Shown here one piece after another: positions 34,232-42,836 of a stretch of DNA of 64,000 nt. Origin of the DNA: Spirochaetales bacterium Spiro_09 (GTDB lineage: Bacteria; Spirochaetota; Spirochaetia; Treponematales; Treponemataceae). The DNA lies in contig LVBK01000016.1 in NCBI GenBank assembly GCA_001604385.1, positions 62,001 to 126,000 of the forward strand, read 5' to 3'. The notes beneath the pieces were generated by a model that made no database searches, was not told the DNA's origin, and was given only the letters and a program-made list of their open reading frames with translations. Each line of letters opens with the position of its first letter. Position 1 is the stretch's first letter. A program made the position numbers and the translations under genes.

Positions 34232-35974
34232 ATGATTAACGTCAAGATAAACGGAAACCCCGTTCAAGTGCCCGAGGGAACCTCGATCCTGGCCGCAGCC
34301 AAAATGGTAAACGTCAAGATCCCGTCCCTCTGCTATAATTCGGATCTGCCTGCATGGGCCTCATGCGGTATTTGTATCGTGCGCCTTGAAGGCTCGCCCC
34401 GTATGCTCCGCGCATGCTGCACCGCCTGTACCGAGGGCATGAGTGTCATCACCCATGATCCCGAGATCGTCAAGGCACGCCGCACCGTGCTCGAGCTCAT
34501 TCTGTCAAACCATCCGCAGGAGTGTCTGACCTGTACCCGCAACAACCAGTGCGAGCTGCAGAGTCTTGCGGCCGAATTTGGTCTGCGCCAGATTCGCTTC
34601 GAACAATACATCATCGACCGTCCCCTGGACGACAGCAATGACGCGATTGTCTTCGACCGCAACAAGTGCATCAACTGTGGCCGCTGCGTCGAGGTATGCC
34701 AGCGCATGCAGGGCGTCAATGCCATCGAGTACCAGGGACGCGGAGGCAAAACGGTCATCGGACCGGCCGCCCTCGTTGACCTTTCTGACTCTCCATGCGT
34801 ACGCTGCGGTCAGTGCGCGGCCCATTGCCCGGTCGGCGCTATCTACGAAGCGCACTCCAGCCGCAAGGTATGGGACCGTCTCGATGACGCCGAAACCGTT
34901 ACCGTCGCGCAGATTGCACCGGCTGTCCGTGTTGCCCTCGGCGAAGAATTCGGCCTTGCACCCGGATCGATCTCCACAAAGAAGATTTATTCCGCGCTTC
35001 GCCGCATCGGGTTTGACTATGTATTCGACACGAACTTTTCCGCAGACCTTACCATCATGGAAGAGGGCATCGAGTTCATCAACCGGCTGACCAAAAACAA
35101 GGGAGCAATTCCCCTGTTCACTTCATGCTGTCCGTCCTGGGTCGATTATGCGGAGAAAAACTGCCATGATCTGTTGCCCCATGTTTCCACCGCAAAGAGC
35201 CCCCAGCAAATGATGGGCGCGGTTATCAAGACCTACTGGGCACAAAAGGCCGGAATCGATCCCAAAAAGATTTTCTCCGTCTCGATCATGCCCTGTACCG
35301 CAAAGAAGTACGAACGCAAGCGTAACGATGACATGAAAAGCTCCGGTTTCGACGACGTTGACAGCGTCCTGACAACCCGCGAGCTTGCCCGGTTTATCCG
35401 CCAGGCCGGTATTGACTTCAACAGCCTCGAGGAAAGCGAAGCCGACAACCCCCTCGGACCGTACACCGGTGCGGGAACCATTTTCGGCGCAACCGGCGGT
35501 GTTATGGAGGCTGCAATCCGCACCGCATACGCGGTGATCACCGGCCAGGAACTGTCTGACATCAATTTCATGCCGGCACGCGGCCTGGAAGGCGTCAAGG
35601 AAGCGAAAGTCGATGTCAAGGGAACCGAAGTACGCATTGCCGTTGTACACCAGCTTGGTAATGTCGACGCGGTTGTCAGCAAGGTACGCGAGGCAATCGC
35701 GGCCAAGGCGGAACCCCCGTATCACTTCATCGAGGTCATGGCTTGCCGGGGCGGTTGTATCGCCGGCGGCGGACAACCCTACGGAGCGACCGACGAGGTT
35801 CGTGCTAAACGCATTGCCGGTCTCTACAAGGACGACGTTGACTCGAAAATCCGTGTTTCCCACAAGAATCCCTATGTACAGCAAGTATATACCGAGTTCT
35901 TCAAGGAGCCGAATTCAGAGAAGGCGCATCACCTTCTGCACACCCACTATGTAGAGCGCCCGCTCTACAAGTAA
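34232..35974 (+). CDS. hndD: [FeFe]-hydrogenase catalytic subunit HndD
   Basis: This 580-residue protein produces or consumes H2 at the H-cluster. Domains in order: plant-type [2Fe-2S] (CYNSDLPAWASCGIC), a His-Cys3 [4Fe-4S] cluster (HPQECLTCTRNNQC), a two-[4Fe-4S] ferredoxin (CINCGRCVEVC, CVRCGQCAAHCP), then the H-cluster motifs L1 FTSCCPSWVDY, L2 IMPCTAKKYE and L3 MACRGGCIAGGGQP, and the small-subunit-like C-terminus. L3 has Arg where many enzymes have Pro, a known variant. The maturases HydE, HydF and HydG are not in the window. Confidence 0.97.
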   Translation: MINVKINGNPVQVPEGTSILAAAKMVNVKIPSLCYNSDLPAWASCGICIVRLEGSPRMLRACCTACTEGMSVITHDPEIVKARRTVLELILSNHPQECLTCTRNNQCELQSLAAEFGLRQIRFEQYIIDRPLDDSNDAIVFDRNKCINCGRCVEVCQRMQGVNAIEYQGRGGKTVIGPAALVDLSDSPCVRCGQCAAHCPVGAIYEAHSSRKVWDRLDDAETVTVAQIAPAVRVALGEEFGLAPGSISTKKIYSALRRIGFDYVFDTNFSADLTIMEEGIEFINRLTKNKGAIPLFTSCCPSWVDYAEKNCHDLLPHVSTAKSPQQMMGAVIKTYWAQKAGIDPKKIFSVSIMPCTAKKYERKRNDDMKSSGFDDVDSVLTTRELARFIRQAGIDFNSLEESEADNPLGPYTGAGTIFGATGGVMEAAIRTAYAVITGQELSDINFMPARGLEGVKEAKVDVKGTEVRIAVVHQLGNVDAVVSKVREAIAAKAEPPYHFIEVMACRGGCIAGGGQPYGATDEVRAKRIAGLYKDDVDSKIRVSHKNPYVQQVYTEFFKEPNSEKAHHLLHTHYVERPLYK

Positions 35975-35983
35975 AATCACCGG

Positions 35984-36020
35984 AAAAGTCCCGCAGGTTT
36001 ATCCTGCGGGACTTTTTTTT
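35984..36020 (+). terminator. rho-independent terminator of the hydrogenase operon
   Basis: AAAAGTCCCGCAGG, loop TTTAT, CCTGCGGGACTTTTTTTT: a long GC stem and T-run 10 bases after the hndD stop. Confidence 0.95.
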
Positions 36021-36024
36021 TTCG

Positions 36025-36055
36025 TTGACGCAAGGCTCACCACTCCTGATATAAT
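36025..36055 (+). promoter_or_regulatory. possible promoter for the unknown membrane protein gene
   Basis: TTGACG (36025-36030) and TATAAT (36050-36055) are separated by 19 bases, longer than ideal. The -10 box is perfect. It lies directly after the hydrogenase terminator. Confidence 0.5.
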
Positions 36056-36091
36056 ATCGCGTAGCCGCCTTACGGGCCACGAGGTATAAAA

Positions 36092-37030
36092 TTGCCGCTT
36101 AAACGTTGCGTATCCATGCTTGTCGCGCTGTCATGGCTGACAATATCGGTAATGGCAGAAATCAACCCGTCGCATACCCTGTCAAAAAACCACACTGGCG
36201 TATTCATCTCGGTTATTCTGTATGTGTTAATTCCGCTTCTGTCAGTTATTATGCAACATGCAGTGTTTGCGATTGGAAAACCAGTGCGTTTTTTTATTGC
36301 GCTTACGGCATACCACATTTTTCTGACCTTCGCGGTCTATTGGGCTTCGGCGGTTTCACACCGTGATTATCAGTCGCTTCTATTCCAGCTGATACTGGTC
36401 TTCATTGCGGCCGTGCTGCTGCAAATTCCCGAATTCAGAATATCCCGAAATAAAAAGCAGATATACAAAACAACCTTCTATTTCGTCATGATTATTTTTA
36501 TTATCTTTCTTTTCTGGCTTATGTTGATGGGGTACGCTATCGTTACCCGAAGCGAGCCACGCTGGATTGAATCCACCGCCTACAATTTTGTCGGAGCGTT
36601 CATCTCGCTCGTGATGTTGATGTGCGCGGTAGCCCTCCATCACCGGACATACCAGGTATTCGAAGTCACCGGCAATAATATTGTATGGAATGACGATGAT
36701 ATCAGCGACCATTTTACCCAGGCAGAAAAGTCAGTCCTACTAACCTACGTTCACAATCCGGAATCCTGCACGTGTAACACCTTGACGGGCATAATAGAAC
36801 CGGAGGAAACGGGACAATGCCGCGTATGTATTGAAAAGGGCTGGAGCGCCATCAATTGCAAGAACTTCCGGAAGGCAAAGAAATACACACTTGCCATTAA
36901 AAAGTATCTCGAACTCTTGGGAGTCGGTACGATTGTTCAGGTATCAGAAAAATATCACCTGATCAAGCAGTACGGATGGAAATTACGCTTCTTTGATGAC
37001 GTTCTCTTCGTCAAATCCAGAAATAAATAA
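36092..37030 (+). CDS. unknown membrane protein
   Basis: I do not recognise this 312-residue protein. The TTG at 36092 follows GAGGT with good spacing; an in-frame ATG lies at 36116. It has about five hydrophobic helices in the first 190 residues and a soluble C-terminal domain of about 110 residues holding a Cys-rich stretch (CTCNTL, then QCRVCIEKGW), which may bind metal. Its codon use and higher AT content differ a little from the neighbours, as do the next two genes, so this may be the start of an acquired segment. Confidence 0.62.
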   Translation: MPLKRCVSMLVALSWLTISVMAEINPSHTLSKNHTGVFISVILYVLIPLLSVIMQHAVFAIGKPVRFFIALTAYHIFLTFAVYWASAVSHRDYQSLLFQLILVFIAAVLLQIPEFRISRNKKQIYKTTFYFVMIIFIIFLFWLMLMGYAIVTRSEPRWIESTAYNFVGAFISLVMLMCAVALHHRTYQVFEVTGNNIVWNDDDISDHFTQAEKSVLLTYVHNPESCTCNTLTGIIEPEETGQCRVCIEKGWSAINCKNFRKAKKYTLAIKKYLELLGVGTIVQVSEKYHLIKQYGWKLRFFDDVLFVKSRNK

Positions 37031-37132
37031 GTGACCGGTCACTTATTGAACCTGCTTTCCTCTTGCGAATAATTCAGGACCGTCCAGATAATTGACTTCA
37101 TCTCGTAAAGATACGTTCCACTGGAGGAAGTC

Positions 37133-39250
37133 ATGATCAAGAAAGTATATCTGCTATGTATTGCGTGTGCATTCATTGCACTACTATGGACCGGTTGCGC
37201 ACAGGCAACGGACGGGAAAGATACTCCCCAGGAGGTCACCTTTACCGTTACGTTTCAGTGTAACGGTGGCTCACCGGTTGAGCCGGTACAAGTTGAGTCG
37301 GGAAGACGGTTCAGTGAACCGGTATCACCGGTCAGACAGGGCTTCGGATTTGCCGGATGGTACAAGGATAACAACTTCACGACACCTTGGGATTTTGAAC
37401 ACGATCGGGTGAATCAGAATATTACCCTTTACGCGCGATGGGAGCCGATTGAACAGCCACAAGAAATGGTGTATACATCCCTTCCCGCTTCCGCCGACGG
37501 CACCTGGTCGTATCAGGGCTCCACTATTTTCGTTATCAGCGGTTCTGTCATATCCTATAATGGCGTTTCCAATCTCCTTGCATTCTTCGATCAGGACGGG
37601 GAACTCTTTTATCAGGTTTCGGGTAACTATGTCCCGCTGACAAACTATACCTGGGACGGATCGGTTATCAGATTCTCGGGCGTCGCCCTTGACCATACCC
37701 CGCCCGGAGGTACCACCGAGCCGATAAACTATACTTTAATTCCCGCTTCCGCCGACGGCACCTGGTCGCTGAATGGAACGATCATCTTTACCGTAACCGA
37801 TTCCTGCATCGATTATGCGGGATTTACGATACTTCCCCTTGTCTACGATGACGAGGGGAACCTCTATTATCAATACACAGCATCCTATTACCCGCTGACC
37901 GGTTATACCTGGGACGGGTCGGTCATCAGAGACTCGGGTGTCGCCCTTGACCACACCCCGCCCGGAGGTACCACAGAACCAGTAAACTACACCGCTCTTC
38001 CCGCTTCCGCCGACGGCACCTGGTCGTATGAGGGAACAATCATTTTGACCGTAAGCAACTCGATTATTTCGTACAACGGACTGTCAAATCTACCAGCGGT
38101 TTACGATGATGAGGGTAATCTCTATTACGAGTATATGGAAAATTACGTTCCCCTTACCTATTATACCTGGGACGGGTCAGTAATCAGAATTTCCGGTGTC
38201 GCCCTTGACCACACCCCTCCCGGAGGTACCACAGAACCGGTAAACTACACCGCTCTTCCCGCTTCCGCCGACGGTACCTGGTCGCTCTATGGAACGCCCG
38301 CCTTCACCATAACCGATTCCTGCATCGATTATGCCGGCCTTTCGACCCTGCCTCTTGTCTATGATGACGACGGAAACCTGTACTACACCTACGGCGGCTC
38401 CTATTACCCCCTGTCCGGCTATACCTGGGACGGGTCAGTAATCAGAATTTCAGGTGTCGCCCTTGACCACACCCCTCCCGGAGGAACTACCGAACCGGTC
38501 AACTATACGCAGCTGCCCGCTTCCGCCGACGGCACCTGGTCGCTCTATGGAGTGGCCGTCTTTACCGTAACCGATTCCTGCATCGATTATGCCGGCCTTT
38601 CGTCCCTGCCCCTTGTCTACGATGACGACGGAAACCTCTACTATTCCTACGGCGGCTCTTATTATCCGCTGTCAGGCTATACCTGGGACGGTACCGTTAT
38701 CAGTGCGATGGGCCTCGCCCTTGACCACACCCCGCCCGGAGGTACCACAGAACCGGTTACCTACACCGCTCTTCCCGCTTCTGCTGACGGCACCTGGTCG
38801 CTCTATGGAACGCCCGCCTTCACCATAACCGATTCCTGCATCGATTATGCCGGCCTTTCGACCCTGCCCCTTGTCTTCGATGACGACGGGAACCTCTACT
38901 ATTCCTATGGCGGCTCCTATTACCCCCTGTCCGGCTATACCTGGGACGGGTCAGTAATCAGAATTTCAGGTATCGCCCTTGACCATACCCCGCCCGGAGG
39001 CAGCACCGGACCAGCTACTTACACGCAGTTGCCCGCTTCCGCCGACGGTACCTGGTCGTTCTATGGTACGGTAATTTTCAGCATCAACAACTCGATAATG
39101 AGTTATCAGACAATGACAAATATACCTGTCTTCTACGATTCAAACGGAAACCTTATCATGCAATATATGGGGGTGTATTCACCATTGTCCGGCTATACCT
39201 GGGACGGTACCGCCATCTACTTTCAGGGCTTTCAATTAACCAAGTCATAA
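37133..39250 (+). CDS. surface lipoprotein with seven 86-residue tandem repeats
   Basis: A lipoprotein signal (LLWTGC) leads to an InlB B-repeat/Flg_new-type module (about residues 35-105; FTVTFQCNGGSPVEPV, GFAGWYKDNNFTTPWDF, LYARWEP) and then seven repeats of 86 residues to the C-terminus. Each repeat starts near LPASADGTW and ends in YTWDGSVIR...ALDHTPPGG. The repeats are beta-rich, aromatic-rich and poor in charged residues apart from Asp. The last is shortened to 76. The architecture suggests an adhesin or surface-display protein; no enzyme motif is seen. Confidence 0.8.
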   Translation: MIKKVYLLCIACAFIALLWTGCAQATDGKDTPQEVTFTVTFQCNGGSPVEPVQVESGRRFSEPVSPVRQGFGFAGWYKDNNFTTPWDFEHDRVNQNITLYARWEPIEQPQEMVYTSLPASADGTWSYQGSTIFVISGSVISYNGVSNLLAFFDQDGELFYQVSGNYVPLTNYTWDGSVIRFSGVALDHTPPGGTTEPINYTLIPASADGTWSLNGTIIFTVTDSCIDYAGFTILPLVYDDEGNLYYQYTASYYPLTGYTWDGSVIRDSGVALDHTPPGGTTEPVNYTALPASADGTWSYEGTIILTVSNSIISYNGLSNLPAVYDDEGNLYYEYMENYVPLTYYTWDGSVIRISGVALDHTPPGGTTEPVNYTALPASADGTWSLYGTPAFTITDSCIDYAGLSTLPLVYDDDGNLYYTYGGSYYPLSGYTWDGSVIRISGVALDHTPPGGTTEPVNYTQLPASADGTWSLYGVAVFTVTDSCIDYAGLSSLPLVYDDDGNLYYSYGGSYYPLSGYTWDGTVISAMGLALDHTPPGGTTEPVTYTALPASADGTWSLYGTPAFTITDSCIDYAGLSTLPLVFDDDGNLYYSYGGSYYPLSGYTWDGSVIRISGIALDHTPPGGSTGPATYTQLPASADGTWSFYGTVIFSINNSIMSYQTMTNIPVFYDSNGNLIMQYMGVYSPLSGYTWDGTAIYFQGFQLTKS
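37472..39247 (+). repeat. 258-base in-frame tandem repeat, 6.9 copies
   Basis: Units begin at 37472, 37730, 37988, 38246, 38504, 38762 and 39020, an exact 258-base period, the last unit being 228 bases. Units 4, 5 and 6 are nearly identical at the DNA level, while the outer units differ more, as expected for expansion by unequal recombination. Confidence 0.93.
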
Positions 39251-39274
39251 TCAAAAAATAATTAAAAAAAATGG

Positions 39275-39314
39275 CACCGGCTGAAACGCACCTTTTGTTT
39301 CAGCCGGTGTTTTT
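39275..39314 (+). terminator. rho-independent terminator of the repeat lipoprotein gene
   Basis: CACCGGCTGAAAC pairs with GTTTCAGCCGGTG over a 9-base loop, followed by TTTTT. A preceding A-run would also allow some function on the other strand. Confidence 0.92.
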
Positions 39315-39321
39315 ATTTCCA

Positions 39322-39350
39322 TTGACCGTGTAATAAACCCCTTATATGAT
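39322..39350 (+). promoter_or_regulatory. sigma-70-type promoter of the flavocytochrome operon
   Basis: TTGACC (39322-39327), 17-base spacer, TATGAT (39345-39350), about 55 bases before the start of the next gene. Confidence 0.7.
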
Positions 39351-39405
39351 ACACGTGGCAGCGGATGCAGCGTTATATGAATCATCCGCCCGGTAAAGGA
39401 GTCTT

Positions 39406-39882
39406 ATGCGAAACGGTAATAAATTCCTGGTTGTATTGATAATGCTCGGGCTGCTGTGTTCATTTGGTTTGAATGCCCAATCGAAGGGGACAATTCTTCT
39501 TGCCTCGGAAAAAACCCGCTTTAAAGACCTGTTGATCGAAGAGCTCGAGACTCTGTTTGTCAACGCGGGATACACAATCAAAAAGGCGGAACATCCCAAA
39601 GGCGGGCTGGACAGCTATAAGGCATCGGATTATAGAGCGGTATTCATTACGAACTCGGGCGTCAATTCCCGCGTTCGTCCCTGGGTTGTACAATGGATCG
39701 AAAAAAACCGCAACTCAAATGCATACATACTTCTTCACACTACCCAAATTCGGGACTGGACAGTAAAAACCGATGTCGATGCGGTTACCAGCGCATCGGC
39801 TAACGGTGATGTGAAAAAACTGGCAAGAGACTACTTTCTGCAAATAACGCGCAATATCGAGCAAAAAGGTTCTGTGCAATGA
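39406..39882 (+). CDS. small exported protein, possibly flavodoxin-like
   Basis: A signal peptide (FLVVLIMLGLLCSFGLNAQ) precedes about 133 residues with alternating strands and helices: TILLASEKTRFKDLLIEELETLF resembles the first strand-loop-helix of a flavodoxin, and YRAVFITNSGVNSRV a later strand. The classical FMN phosphate loop is not convincing, so cofactor binding is open. Its stop overlaps the start of the flavocytochrome gene by four bases, implying that the two proteins work together in extracytoplasmic electron transfer. Confidence 0.65.
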   Translation: MRNGNKFLVVLIMLGLLCSFGLNAQSKGTILLASEKTRFKDLLIEELETLFVNAGYTIKKAEHPKGGLDSYKASDYRAVFITNSGVNSRVRPWVVQWIEKNRNSNAYILLHTTQIRDWTVKTDVDAVTSASANGDVKKLARDYFLQITRNIEQKGSVQ

Positions 39883-41231
39883 CAACCGTCTTGAAACGCA
39901 TGCTGATGCTTGCAGCGTTCGTGGTCTATCCACTCGCTGCGGTCAGTATGTTCTTTTACGGCAACTGGTACAGCTTCTTTCACAGCTATTCCCTTGCCAT
40001 GTTCTTCGGCCTGACAAGTTATTGCTATTTCAGCCTTTCCCTTGTGCTCAGCGCGCGATGGAAACCCCTGGACAGACTATTTGGCCATGACCGGCTTATC
40101 GTGTATCACGCTATCATCTCGACGCTTGCGCTTGTCTGCGGGGTTTTGCATGCCGTACTCAAGTTTGTATATTTTCCCGAGCCCACATTCCAGTCAATAC
40201 TCGGCGTTGCAGGACTCGGTATCTTTCTGTCTGTTATCCTCATTACCGTGATATTGATGCTCACCACTCCGGTAGACAGGATATGGCCATTTTCATTACT
40301 GCTTGCATGGGCGAAAAAAAGCATCCATATAGACTACACCCGGCTCAAGACATTCCATAATCTGACTGCGCCTGCCTTCGTTCTCATCATCATCCATGTT
40401 ATCCTTGCCTATCCTGTGCAGGAAACCGCAGGGAGGACAGCTGCTGTCGGTATATCTGGACTGGCTGCAGTTCTGTTCTATGTGTACCACAAATTGTTCA
40501 GGCCGCTTGTTAACTATCTGGCAGACTATCGGGTTACCGAAGTTACCCACCTTAGCCCGAACATCCTGCACATTGAATTAAGCGGGCGCAAAAACACACA
40601 ATTCAAGCATAGGGGCGGACAGTTTGCCTTTTTTCGTTTTCTCGATCCCGCCTGCGGTTTTGGAGAACATCCGTTCACCATAAGCAGCCCTCCCGGTGTG
40701 AAAAACCTGACGATAACCGTAAAAAACCTTGGCGATTTTACCGCGCGGTTAAGAGACTTGAAACAGAATACCCGATGCATGATTGACGGGCCCTATGGTC
40801 TTTTTTATCCGGAACAGAATTCATCAGACCTCCTGTTCATTGCCGGAGGAATCGGAATTACACCATTCCTGTCCATACTGGGAGAACTGCTGAATTCGCC
40901 CCGACCCACGCCCCGGAAGATCAGCATACTCTGGTCGGTACGCCATCAGGAAGAAGCTTTCGCATTGGAGTATCTGGAATCCCTTTCAGGGCAACTTGAG
41001 GGTTATCATGTGAGTATCTTTCTTACAGGAAAAACAGCTCTGGACAGCGACTTGGCACGCAATCGTATTGATTACTCCCGCCTGAAAGAAGAAGTTGACC
41101 GTTTTACCTCCCCCGAAGATATAAAAGCCTTTGTGTGCGGGCCGGAAAACTTCAATAAAGCGATGCAGCAATACCTGAAGCAAACAGGCGTGGCACAGAA
41201 AAATATCAAGATAGAGTCATTTTCGTTTTAA
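39879..41231 (+). CDS. ferric-reductase-like transmembrane flavocytochrome
   Basis: This protein of 450 residues has about six N-terminal helices with paired His suited to bind b-type heme (LIVYHAIIS, CGVLHAVLKF, FHNLTAPAF, LIIIHVILAY), a FAD-binding domain (about residues 215-310; GEHPFTISSPPG), and an NAD-binding domain (about 315-450; LLFIAGGIGITPFLSIL, FVCGPENFNKAM). It should move electrons from cytoplasmic NAD(P)H across the membrane to an outside acceptor such as ferric iron or the small exported partner. The acceptor is inferred only. Confidence 0.86.
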   Translation: MTTVLKRMLMLAAFVVYPLAAVSMFFYGNWYSFFHSYSLAMFFGLTSYCYFSLSLVLSARWKPLDRLFGHDRLIVYHAIISTLALVCGVLHAVLKFVYFPEPTFQSILGVAGLGIFLSVILITVILMLTTPVDRIWPFSLLLAWAKKSIHIDYTRLKTFHNLTAPAFVLIIIHVILAYPVQETAGRTAAVGISGLAAVLFYVYHKLFRPLVNYLADYRVTEVTHLSPNILHIELSGRKNTQFKHRGGQFAFFRFLDPACGFGEHPFTISSPPGVKNLTITVKNLGDFTARLRDLKQNTRCMIDGPYGLFYPEQNSSDLLFIAGGIGITPFLSILGELLNSPRPTPRKISILWSVRHQEEAFALEYLESLSGQLEGYHVSIFLTGKTALDSDLARNRIDYSRLKEEVDRFTSPEDIKAFVCGPENFNKAMQQYLKQTGVAQKNIKIESFSF

Positions 41232-41305
41232 TTCTTTACCAGCTCATATTCCTGGAAAGCCCTTTCTCTTTTGCACCTAAACCGCGATCTTCATATCAAC
41301 AAAGC

Positions 41306-41352
41306 TGATATATATCAATTTTCTTGACAACTGCCAAAAACCAAAATAGAGT
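41306..41352 (+). promoter_or_regulatory. promoter and palindrome before the sugar ABC operon
   Basis: A perfect palindrome TGATATATATCA (41306-41317) is followed by TTGACA (41324-41329), a 17-base spacer and a weak -10 TAGAGT (41347-41352). The palindrome just upstream of -35 would suit an activator or repressor site. The rest of the 177-base gap shows nothing else. Confidence 0.5.
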
Positions 41353-41408
41353 AAACAGAATAAGGAATTATCCTTAAGAAATCTGCACTATATGCTAATT
41401 AGGGGGAA

Positions 41409-42710
41409 ATGATGATGAGATTCCGGAAAATTGCAGTTCTTTCTGCAGTATTTGCTCTTGTATTACCGGCTCTTGTGCTTGCAGGCGGAGCACAAGACAG
41501 TACTGGCGCGTCACAGGGAAAGCAAAAAGTCAGTTGGTGGCATATCGGTACAGCCGCAAATGACCGGGTAATGTATCAAGGCTTCGCGGATGAATTCATG
41601 AAGCTGAACCCGAATGTGACAATCGAGATCACCGTACTTGAAAATGAAGCCTTCAAGAGCAAGCTGACCACCGTCATGCAATCAGGGAATCCTCCCGATA
41701 TTTTCCAGACATGGGGCGGTGGCGTTCTGAGCGAGTATGCACGGGCCGGACTGACCCGGGATATAACTCCCCAAGTAAAGGGTACCGCATGGGGCAATTC
41801 TATGGCATCCGGTGTATGGGAATTATACAGCACGGATGGCAAGGTGTATGCCGTACCGAATGATGCCGGTTGTATTACTTTCTGGTACAACAAGGACTTG
41901 CTTGCCAAAGTAGGGTATACCTCATTTCCGACAGATTGGGACGATTTTCTGGTACTGGTGAAGAAACTTAAAGATGCAGGAATAACACCGATAGCGATTG
42001 CCGGAGGCGATAAATGGCCAGCAATGTTCTATTGGGCATATCTCTCCCTGCGTCTCGGCGGCCCTCAACTCTTCCAGGAAACCTTCTCCGGAAAGAATAC
42101 ACAGGGTTTCAATCATCCGTCTTTCGTCAAGGCAGGACAGATGCTTGCAGAACTTGTCGCCCTCAAACCATTCCAGGATGGATTCCTTGGAGCAACCTAC
42201 AACGACCAGGCAGCACTCGTTGGAAACGGGCAGGCGGCTATGGAGCTAATGGGTCAATGGGCCCCCAACGTACAACGTGATAATTCAACCAGCAAGGCCG
42301 GTATCGGCGACAAGCTGGCAGTGGCCACATTCCCGGCTATCAAGGGTGGCAAGGGAAAAACAACCGAAGTGATGGGTGGCGGCGGCGGATTCGCATTGGG
42401 TAAAAATGCCTCCGACATGGCGATTGAATTCGTCAAATTCCTGACAAACAAGGAAAATCAGATCACCATTGCAAAAACAAACGGTTCATTGGTAACCACC
42501 AAGGGAGCAGAAATAGGTATTGAAGATCCCAATGCCAAGATGGTTAAGGCTCTTGTGGATACCTGTACCTTCTTCCAGCTGTATCTGGATCAATATCTGT
42601 CTCCCTCCGCTGGTGGCATCCTCAATGACTCAGTGCAGGCCATTCTTGCCGGAACAAAGACACCGGAACAGGCTGCAGCGGCAATTCAGGCAGAGTTTAT
42701 AAACAAATAA
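41409..42710 (+). CDS. sugar ABC transporter substrate-binding protein (family 1)
   Basis: This is the extracytoplasmic binding protein of a carbohydrate importer, 433 residues. A signal peptide (AVFALVLPALVLAGG) without lipobox Cys suggests a soluble periplasmic form. The mature part is a family 1 binding protein: VSWWHIGTA, FADEFMKLNPNVTIEITV, PPDIFQTWGGG and LLAKVGYTSFPTDWDDFL. Three ATGs are possible at 41409, 41412 and 41415 after AGGGGGAA. Two permease genes follow; no ATPase gene is nearby, so a shared MsmK/MsiK-type ATPase is likely. Confidence 0.92.
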   Translation: MMMRFRKIAVLSAVFALVLPALVLAGGAQDSTGASQGKQKVSWWHIGTAANDRVMYQGFADEFMKLNPNVTIEITVLENEAFKSKLTTVMQSGNPPDIFQTWGGGVLSEYARAGLTRDITPQVKGTAWGNSMASGVWELYSTDGKVYAVPNDAGCITFWYNKDLLAKVGYTSFPTDWDDFLVLVKKLKDAGITPIAIAGGDKWPAMFYWAYLSLRLGGPQLFQETFSGKNTQGFNHPSFVKAGQMLAELVALKPFQDGFLGATYNDQAALVGNGQAAMELMGQWAPNVQRDNSTSKAGIGDKLAVATFPAIKGGKGKTTEVMGGGGGFALGKNASDMAIEFVKFLTNKENQITIAKTNGSLVTTKGAEIGIEDPNAKMVKALVDTCTFFQLYLDQYLSPSAGGILNDSVQAILAGTKTPEQAAAAIQAEFINK

Positions 42711-42727
42711 AGGCAATGTATCCAAAA

Positions 42728-42763
42728 GCACCTGGAATTAACCCAATCGGGCATTCCAGGTGC
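42728..42763 (+). promoter_or_regulatory. intercistronic hairpin after the binding-protein gene
   Basis: GCACCTGGAAT (42728-42738) pairs with ATTCCAGGTGC (42753-42763). There is no T-run. Such hairpins often protect the binding-protein mRNA so that it is made in excess over the permeases. Confidence 0.7.
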
Positions 42764-42836
42764 CTTCCGGGCAGGAACGAAGGCACAGACCTGCTGATCG
42801 CAATGTACATCCAAAACCATTTCGTTGAGGTGTGAG

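Noticed and set aside
37472-39247. Possible CRISPR array or satellite
   Set aside because: The repeats are 258 bases, in frame and without unique spacers; they are protein repeats.
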